The notes under the pieces are model-generated. The model saw nothing but the letters and a program-made list of their open reading frames with translations, ran no database searches and was not told the origin of the DNA. A stretch of 52,234 nucleotides of DNA from Spongospora subterranea (lineage: Eukaryota; Endomyxa; Phytomyxea; Plasmodiophorida; Plasmodiophoridae). The position numbers were made by a program, and so were the translations under genes. Of the stretch, positions 43,134 to 52,234 are shown piece after piece; position 1 is the first letter of the stretch; each line of letters starts with the position of its first letter. Where the stretch lies: positions 1-52,234 of the forward strand of contig OUQQ01000060.1 in the NCBI GenBank assembly GCA_900404475.1, read 5' to 3'.

Positions 43134-46100
43134 ATGTCCATCGACGCCGATCTTGACTCCCCTTTCCAGCATCGTTTCTTAGGCTGGAGGCTGCGCCCTA
43201 CCAGGACCACAATGAGTGACGTACACGTTTCTCTGCTGGAACAGTCACCAGGTCATCGTAATCCCAATATCAGATCGGGTTCAGGCCATTCGATTATCTC
43301 TATCCCGAAAAAAAGGCAGGGGGAACGGGGCCGTTTATCGGCGTCTGCGGCAATGTCTTCCGCCAGGGATGGAATGAGGCAACTCCCCTTGAGCGCCGAC
43401 GGCTTCGAGATTGAAGATCAGAGCAGCAGTTCTGATGCTCAGTTCAATCAGCATCACGATCGTGTTCCGCTGCTAAAGGCATCCCTTGACAAGGTGCGTC
43501 TTTTCCTGAGTAATACCTGGCAGGTCAGACGCGATCTTCGCCAGTGTTGAGTAAATTGTGAGCTAATTTACGTCCGTATTCAGAGTTCTAGTCAATGGTG
43601 TCTCCGTCGTGACCTACCCACATCTCGGGCGCTGTATTTTTGTGGAAATGGGTGCGCCTATACTGAACCGGCGTTATCATTTCCGGCGAATCGTATTCGC
43701 AATCAAAAATACTCGTTGATCTCATTTTTCCCTCTCGTTCTTTACGATCAGTTCCGCTATTTTTTCAATCTGTACTTTCTTGTGGTTGCCTGCAGTCAAG
43801 TCATCCCTGAACTTCAAGTCGGTGTTCTCTTTACTTACGTGGCGCCGCTTGTATTTGTGGTTTCTGTGACAATGTCTAAAGAGGTTTGTTGTGCTTCCTA
43901 AATCCTATTGATTTATTGATCAGGTTTCTAGGCACATGATGATTTTAAACGTTTCCGAAGAGATAAAGAAGCTAATTCTGCACGTTATCAAGTAATCGAG
44001 AACGGTATTCCGAAAACTGTAGCTGCTTCTGTTTTTGGCCATGCATTCTATTGAAAGAAAAAATAGGTTCCATCATCAAGTCTTAGGGTCGGCGATCTTG
44101 TTATCATCCACAAAGATGAACGAGTTCCTGCCGATATGGTGTTGCTGAAAACTAGGGAAGAAAGCGGCGAAATTTTCATTCGAACAGATCAACTTGACGG
44201 TGAAACCGATTGGAAATTACGTCATGCCCTACATTCAACAAAGGTAGGCGAAACGTTTTTGTAACTGGCTTAGTAACTGATAGTAACTGATATACTCTCA
44301 GAATATTGCTTGGGAGGATATTTGGACGCTGGAAGGGAGGCTTGAGGTGGAAGCTCCTAGGAAAGCAATATATGACTTTGCAGGAACTTTTCGTTCTGGT
44401 CAAGGTGCTTCTCCCGATGTCAGTCATGATGTTGACTCTTCACTAGAAAGCTTAGACCTTGAACACACAATTTGGTCTAATACGGTCATTGCTACAGGAT
44501 CAGGTATTTTGTTTCAGTAACTTTATTTCTAGTACTTATTTTGCCGGTAAGTTGTCGGATGTGTTATATACACAGGAAGCGAAACCAGAGCTGTCATGAA
44601 TGCTAACACTCCTTCAACAAAAATGGGATTGGTTGATTTAGAGCTCAACTCGATTTCTAAGCTTCTCTTTGTGATGACAATAATTTTAGCGTTCGTAATG
44701 GTCACTATGAAAGGTAATGTTTTTTTCGTACATGTCATAATGACCAATACTGTTGCCAAGGGTTATACGGTCGCTGGCCCATAGTGCTTTTCCGTTTCGT
44801 TCTTCTATTCTCCGCTATTATCCCTATATCACTTCGTGTAAACCTGGATATGGCCAAGACTCTGTATTCTTACCAAATTATGAAAGGTATCAACCTAAGC
44901 TTCATTAGAATTTCTTCTTACCTTCCTAATCAGATAGCAATATTGAAGATACTGTGGTCCGTACATCTACCATACCAGAAGAGCTGGGAAGAATTTCCTA
45001 TCTTTTTTCCGACAAAACCGGGACATTAACCCAGAATGGTTGGGGTTTCAGCAACAGTTATTTCCTTCGTTGATATTATCTACAGTGATGCTTTTCAAAA
45101 AGCTTCAATTGCGTCCGCCATGGGCACACCATCCTGAAACGCTTTCTGCAACCAAAGAATCGATATATCGCTCTTTTGGAGGCGATGACAGTAATTCCGA
45201 ACTCGATGAGGTTTGACGTTAGATTAGTACGCCCCTTCGTTCATGTCAGTCAATGATTATCAGGTTTCACGATACGAACGACGGCGCAGAATTGAAGCTG
45301 ATCACGCCCTTCAAGCATGTGTTCTTGGGATTGCCTTGTGTCATAATGTTACTCCGGTTGTCGATCAAGATACTTGCAAGAGAACCTTGCAAGCTTCATC
45401 GCCTGACGAGGTTTTCACCTGAAAAAGTTGGGAAACCATACTTACTCGTCATCATAGGTAGCACTAGTTCGCTTTGTTGAATCGTTGGATATCGTGCTGG
45501 AGTCACGCACGCCAAAGAAAATATCGCTTCGGTTACCTAGTCGAGAAATGCTTGAATACGATGTTCTGAATATTTTCCCTTTTACATCTGAATCCAAGCG
45601 CATGGGTATTGTTGTGCGTTCAGTGTTAACTGGTGAAATATATTTTTATCTTAAAGGAGCCGAGGTGCGCTGCCTGTATCCTTTGTTGTTGTCATCGCTC
45701 ACTGTTAGTTTTGCAGTCTGTAATGAGGACTAGAGTGGAACAATCTGATTGGCTTGATGAAGAAGTTGAACAGCTTGCTCGCGAAGGTCTCCGAACATTA
45801 GTGTTTGGCGGGCGTATTCTTTCCTTAGAGGAATACGAAGCTTGGTCACAAAAGTACTCAATTGCCAGAGGCCAACTTAGGGGTCGCGATGCCGCTGTTC
45901 GCGCTGTCGTTCAGATACTGGAAATCAACCTAACCTTATATGGTGTTACGGGTGTTGAAGATAAATTACAACCAGGTCTTTCGATTGACATGGTTTTATT
46001 GCTTTCATGCAAACCTTGTGTCATAGGTGTAAAAACGACCTTAGAAACCCTGCGAAACGCAGGAATCAAAATTTGGATGTTAACTGGGGACAAAGCGGAG

Positions 46101-47451
46101 ACTGCTGAATGTATTGGAAGGTCTGCGCGGTTAGTCGACAGAAATCAACAGGTAACTTTTTTCTCGCGAAGTCCGTTGATTTCTATCAACCCCAGTGATG
46201 CAAGGTGTTCCACATTATTGCTTCCAATAGAAGGGAGGCATGTCATCGCCTCGATCTGTTTGGAACGCGAACAAGTTCCACTGCAGTTCTGATCGATGGT
46301 CCATCGCTTGCTTTGTTACTTGAGTGGTCTCCAAACCAGTTTATTGAAATGGCCTGTCAAGCACCTGCAGTCATTTGTTGCCGGTGTTCACCCACTCAGA
46401 AAGCGCAGGTTTAAAGCGTCGCTAATTACAATAATTATTTGCCAATTTATAATCTACAGGTCGTTAATTTGGTTGCTGAGTATACGAAACGCCGTTGTGC
46501 AGCAATTGGCGATGGTGGCAATGATGTCTCCATGATCCAGGTAATTTTTTTGGTACTTTCATAACTTGAAGTTTACAAGTTCTTTTAGGCTGCTCACGTT
46601 GGAATTGGAATTGTTGGACTCGAAGGGAAGCAGGCTTCTTTAGCAGCTGATTTTTCTGTCAATCAGTTTTCATACATTCAAAGGCTAATACTTTGGTACT
46701 TCAGCAAGGGCAAAGCATATTGTGGTTGAGGTTGTTGACTTTTGCAATAGGCATGGCAGAAATTCATATTATAGAAGTGCTCGCATGAGTCAGTTCGTTA
46801 TGCATCGCGGTATCATCATCTCGGTTATACAAGCTGTATTCTCATCGTTGTTCTACTGGGCTACAATACCGATATATACTGGTAGACATGGGTCTTCATT
46901 TGTATTTTGCATGTTTTAAATTCTGTTCAGGCTGGTTATATGTGGGATATGCAACTCTTTTCACACAATTGCCCGTGTGCGCCCTTGTTTTAGATCAGGA
47001 CGTCCATGAAGACGTAGTCAACCTTTATCCAGAGCTATACCAAGATCTCCAAAAAAGCCGTCCTCTTTCTTATAAGACGTTTTTAGTCTGGGTCTTGGTA
47101 TCCGTGTATCAAGGATCAGTGATTATGCTTTTGGGAATGATTCTGTTTGAGGACAAGTTTTTGAATGTTGTTGCCATTACTTTCACGTCTTTGATTTTGT
47201 CTGAACTACTCAATGTGGCGTTCGAAATCCACCATTGGACGGTGACTATGGTCATATGCGAAGTTGCATCTCTGTTTCTATACTTAATTTCAATTTCTGT
47301 GCTCAAGAACCAAATCGATATCGTGTTTGTGCTGAGTTTTGAATTTGTGTGGAAAGTATCGCTCATAACATGCTGTGCTACCCTCCCTGTCAGCATCGCA
47401 AAATATCTACAAAGCAAATTTTCGCCAACAACAGCTTCTAAAGTACATTAA
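43134..47451 (+). CDS. NEO1: P4-ATPase phospholipid flippase, Neo1/ATP9 type
   Basis: The gene has many exons with short introns. After a Ser-rich N-terminus (start [10 protein letters not shown]; the frame runs 18 codons further up without ATG) come [46 protein letters not shown], the P4 membrane motif PISL, phosphorylation site [48 protein letters not shown], and several C-terminal spans ending [11 protein letters not shown]. The TDWKLR form and the short loops place it with Neo1/ATP9A/B, which act without a CDC50 subunit in Golgi/endosomal membranes to keep PE/PS asymmetry. About ten membrane spans are expected. Exons between 45040 and 45500 join through QASSPDE and [10 protein letters not shown]. 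No break was seen. Confidence 0.93.
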
Positions 47452-47635
47452 TTACATAAAAACTTCTTTAAATTATATTTTTCCTAATTTGTTAACCATT
47501 TGCCTCTTCTGTTGTTGGGCTTGGTTTTGCCAAATGATGAGATGTTGAATCCATTGGGATTGACTGACCGAAAATATGTTGCACAATGCAAAGTATGATA
47601 TTGATATTCGCAATGGTTTCGTCAGAAATATTCTC

Positions 47636-48406
47636 CTAACAGTTGTCAACGATCAAAAAGTCATTCAAATATTCGAGCGTTATCATTACAGAAACAGCGC
47701 GACGTGTGGCTAACGACCTGTACAGGCTACACAAAACAGCAGATGTTTCGGCTAATAACGGCTGTTCCAGATGTAATAGCAGCGCCCATAACCATTTAAA
47801 CAGTGATTGATTGAGAGCACCCCCACTATCTGGATGTACAACATCTGAGATATACGAAACCGCAGATCTGGCTGCAACCTGATCTGAAAAACACAACAGG
47901 TTACAGTTGAGCAGCAACCGGTTGTAGCTCGATTTCGTACCCAGTATCAGCATCTCAGTCAATGTCGGAAACATTCTCTCGTCAAGGATGCGTTGTCTCC
48001 ATGCCTTGCTGTTGTTGGGATGAGGTAGAGGAGTCCGGTGGATGGTCGGTTGAGGTGATTTTGGTTGTGAGGCCATCATCGAAAATGAGCGCCGAAGTTG
48101 CTGAAATCTTAAAGTGAATTCCATAGACCATTGCGGGTTAGGCAGTCGCTCGTGTGCCGACATTGGCACGTAAGCAGATTTCCGTTTAATACCAGCAGAC
48201 TTCCTCCGCGAACTATCCGGCAAAGGAAGCTTGGCCTGAAATACATCTGGCAACCTTTCAGCCTCCCGACGAACCTGTAGTAAATGCTCCTCTGCTGACA
48301 GAGGCGGCCCATTTGTCAGCTTAATCGGTAGTCCATCTGGCATCTCAAACGCCACCGGATTTTTCTCATCCTGCTCCCCTCGTATCCAAACTTCGCTGGG
48401 CTTCAT
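47636..48406 (-). CDS. GEMIN2: Gemin2 / SIP1 (SMN complex subunit)
   Basis: Two exons (48406-47941, 47883-47636; intron 57 nt) give 714 nt, or 237 aa. The start MKPSEVWIRGEQDEKNPVAF is followed by the conserved helix EEHLLQVRREAERLPDVFQA, then RLPNPQWSMEFTLRFQQLRR, WRQRILDE and the C-terminal HEAT-like helices WLWALLLHLEQPLLAETSAV. Gemin2 holds five Sm proteins during snRNP assembly. The splice gives LILDQVAARSAVSYISD. It converges with the P4-ATPase gene, with about 184 bp between them. With the NSRP1-like gene it makes two splicing-related proteins within 7 kb, probably by chance. Confidence 0.9.
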   Translation of the reverse strand: MKPSEVWIRGEQDEKNPVAFEMPDGLPIKLTNGPPLSAEEHLLQVRREAERLPDVFQAKLPLPDSSRRKSAGIKRKSAYVPMSAHERLPNPQWSMEFTLRFQQLRRSFSMMASQPKSPQPTIHRTPLPHPNNSKAWRQRILDERMFPTLTEMLILGTKSSYNRLLLNCNLLCFSDQVAARSAVSYISDVVHPDSGGALNQSLFKWLWALLLHLEQPLLAETSAVLCSLYRSLATRRAVSVMITLEYLNDFLIVDNC

Positions 48407-49368
48407 ATTCAGGATGGGCCTTTGGTCCCTACGGACTTCAAACGTACAATAGCGCAGAGAAGACCGGATCGATTGTCAATCACATTGAGCGGTGGTCAGT
48501 TCTTGCCACGCGTGGCCCGATGAGAAGACCATCTGCGGCAGTTAGCAGACTAAGTAAATGAGTCTTAGACTGGGAAACCTGTGATTCGCGAATCGAGGTC
48601 CCCTCAGTTTCGCTATTCTCAGCTGTTTGGGTTAACCATTGATTGTGGTGTTAAACTCGCTATCATCCGCTGCTCTTACGAACATTGCATATGCCACAAC
48701 CGGGTCTTCGTTAGGTGATGTCGCGCATAACATGGCCTCAGCTAAAACTGAGGAAACTTCTTCAAACCGCGAATCGCAAGTTTCTCAGTCTAATTTACGG
48801 ATTCTTCTTAGTCCGATACGGTCTCCTCATTTGGTGAGTTCTAGGCCGAGAAATCGAGCTGAACTCCTCGATCAGCAATGTCAAACCTCGATCAAATCTG
48901 ATTGATTACCTCTTGGCAAAAGTATCGTTGTGGGCAAATAAGATGTCATCGACATATGCGCCATAGTTGCCCAACACAATCGAGAGCATGCATTCCTTAA
49001 AGACGAGGTACAAGAGAATATATTAATGCATCAGTCCGAAGGTTTTGGCAACAATAGGCAAAAAAACAACTTTGCCAGTTTCGCAACGCATTTTAACCAC
49101 TGAAGTGGTTTGGGACTCTAAGCTAGACCAATTTTCAGCCAAAGATGCTGGACCTGAAAGAGCCACAGTACAAGTTCCAAACGTATTTTTGCATGAACAC
49201 TATTTACTGGTTCTCGACACGTGAAGTGCCAGGTTTGACTCCGTTCCATGCAATACAGTACAGTCGTTTCAAAGTCAAATCTTAGTCAGTTTCAGTTAAA
49301 GTACAGTACAATGAGGTGTTGTCCTTCCTGTAGTGCCACCTGTATTCGCCTTCATGTTCTTAAGACCA
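48407..49368. other. Mostly non-coding, with a possible retroelement scrap
   Basis: No cellular gene recognised. A plus-strand frame (48639-48905) is Ser-rich with no motif. The minus strand near 48900-49010 has the RT-like piece listed separately. AT- and repeat-rich DNA continues to the duplicated stretch. Confidence 0.4.
48905..49010 (-). mobile_element. Possible Copia-type reverse transcriptase scrap
   Basis: On the minus strand the frame reads CMLSIVLGNYGAYVDDILFA then HNDTFAKR and a stop. YVDDIL followed by a polar ND is the active-site signature of Ty1/copia-type reverse transcriptases. Only about 35 residues are readable and no other pol motif could be joined, so this may be an old remnant or coincidence. 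Confidence 0.4.
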
Positions 49369-49715
49369 CCAGATGGACCTTTCCTGCACCATTCATGGCA
49401 GGTGGCAACTTGCAGCCTCCTCTGTATCGAGAATCAAGTCCATACATACACTAATGCTGGCAACACAAGTCAACCCATTGTAAGTCTCAGATAAGGTGAG
49501 GAACATTAACACTCTGTTGGTTACGGTATATGAGTCCGCTGNCCAGATGGACCTTCCCTGCACCATTCATGGCAGGTGGCAACTTGCAGCCTCCTCTGTA
49601 TCGAGAATCAAGTCCATACATACACTAATGCTGGCAACACAAGTCAACCCATTGTAATTCTCAGATAAGGTGAGGAACATTAACACTCTGTTGGTTACGG
49701 TATATGAGTCCGCTG
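49369..49715. repeat. Direct duplicate (about 173 bp) on both sides of an N at 49542
   Basis: 49369-49541 recurs as 49543-49715 with one or two differences (accttt.cctg versus accttccctg; gtaagtctc versus gtaattctc). A single N separates the copies. Best read as an assembly join with unresolved overlap. Confidence 0.85.
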
Positions 49716-49780
49716 TTGGACTGCTCATTCCTCAAATCGTGGCGTCGATAAATAGGATGAAATACGTAGCTGTTTTATAG

Positions 49781-50725
<945 letters not shown>

Positions 50726-50777
50726 TTATATTTGCACAGTGATGTTTTATTGATGGCTGGGGTTGACTCGAAAATGC

Positions 50778-51903
<1,126 letters not shown>

Positions 51904-52234
51904 TGCTGTATTAACGAGGAGCCCTGCTTGAATCCTGGCGCCAACCACCCAAGATAGTGCCAAGAGATATGCAACCCCCCTGACAGGTGAGGAGGTCGCA
52001 CCGCACCTCATGGGGAATTCCTTATACATACAGTACACCCCGCCCTCAGCCCAACCCTTTCCAAACTTGTGCCTGAGTTCCACTACCGACCCAGCGCACG
52101 CTCCAGTGTTCTGCTTCAGTTTCCATCAGACTGATTGTTTCGCTGTTTGACCCTTTATTCCAGTTGCTGTTTAGTGGTTAATTAACCGGTTGACATTTAT
52201 GGCAAATCGCATCATGAACGCTGTTCATTCAGCA
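51904..52234. other. Upstream of cytochrome c1, window edge
   Basis: The cytochrome c1 frame is open here to about 52083 without a convincing start. It is probably the 5' UTR and promoter. No other gene is visible. Confidence 0.4.

Overview
The window is eukaryotic nuclear DNA from a protist. Genes are dense and lie on both strands. They are split by many short GT-AG introns, mostly 40-62 nt, and single genes can have more than 30 of them. No prokaryotic operons, CRISPR arrays or tRNA genes were recognised. Conserved eukaryotic proteins are clear: ARL2, a Neo1/ATP9-type P4-ATPase, YIF1, Gemin2, an NSRP1-like splicing factor, cytochrome c1 and a CASD1/Cas1p O-acetyltransferase. Short introns, chitin-related surface proteins and lineage-specific secreted proteins would fit a plasmodiophorid-like rhizarian or another walled protist. 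That placement is inference with low confidence. Four single-N positions are each flanked by near-identical direct copies, so the assembly has unresolved (probably allelic) overlaps.

Layout. 1-4.4 kb: a multi-pass membrane protein gene with at least four decayed relatives around it, one inverted. 4.5-5.5 kb: a C2H2-like zinc-finger protein. 5.6-8.0 kb: no confident gene. 8.05-10.85 kb: CASD1-like sugar O-acetyltransferase. 11.98-14.93 kb: three secreted or surface proteins in a row on the minus strand, two rich in histidine. One of these is a six-exon His/Asp-rich protein whose exon chain I could close exactly. 15.1-17.6 kb: a proline/arginine-rich protein, a bZIP-like protein and a small open frame. 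17.9-28.44 kb: one very long gene that reads in frame from a myosin motor through an IQ motif into a huge armadillo-repeat tail and a C-terminal PH-like domain. This is the strongest candidate for something undescribed.

28.7-31.8 kb: ARL2, a small single-pass membrane protein, and a Ser/Thr kinase whose N-terminus resembles the PAR-3 N-terminal domain. 32.0-36.2 kb: broken Ty3/gypsy pieces, tandem duplications and assembly duplicates, interrupted by a hevein-like Cys-rich surface protein. 36.9-38.7 kb: a type II membrane protein with laminin-EGF repeats and a degenerate polysaccharide-deacetylase domain. 39.3-42.6 kb: an unrecognised protein, YIF1 and an NSRP1-like protein. 43.1-48.4 kb: P4-ATPase and Gemin2. 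48.9-52.2 kb: a possible Copia-like RT scrap, an EF-hand protein and cytochrome c1.

There is no operon logic. Themes are secretory-pathway membrane biology (YIF1, Neo1/ATP9, CASD1), splicing (Gemin2, NSRP1), cytoskeleton and polarity (myosin-ARM, ARL2, PAR3-like kinase) and cell-surface or chitin-related proteins. Exon joins were made by eye from splice signals and frame continuity. Where I say a chain closes, the summed exon length is a multiple of three and the frame is open throughout.
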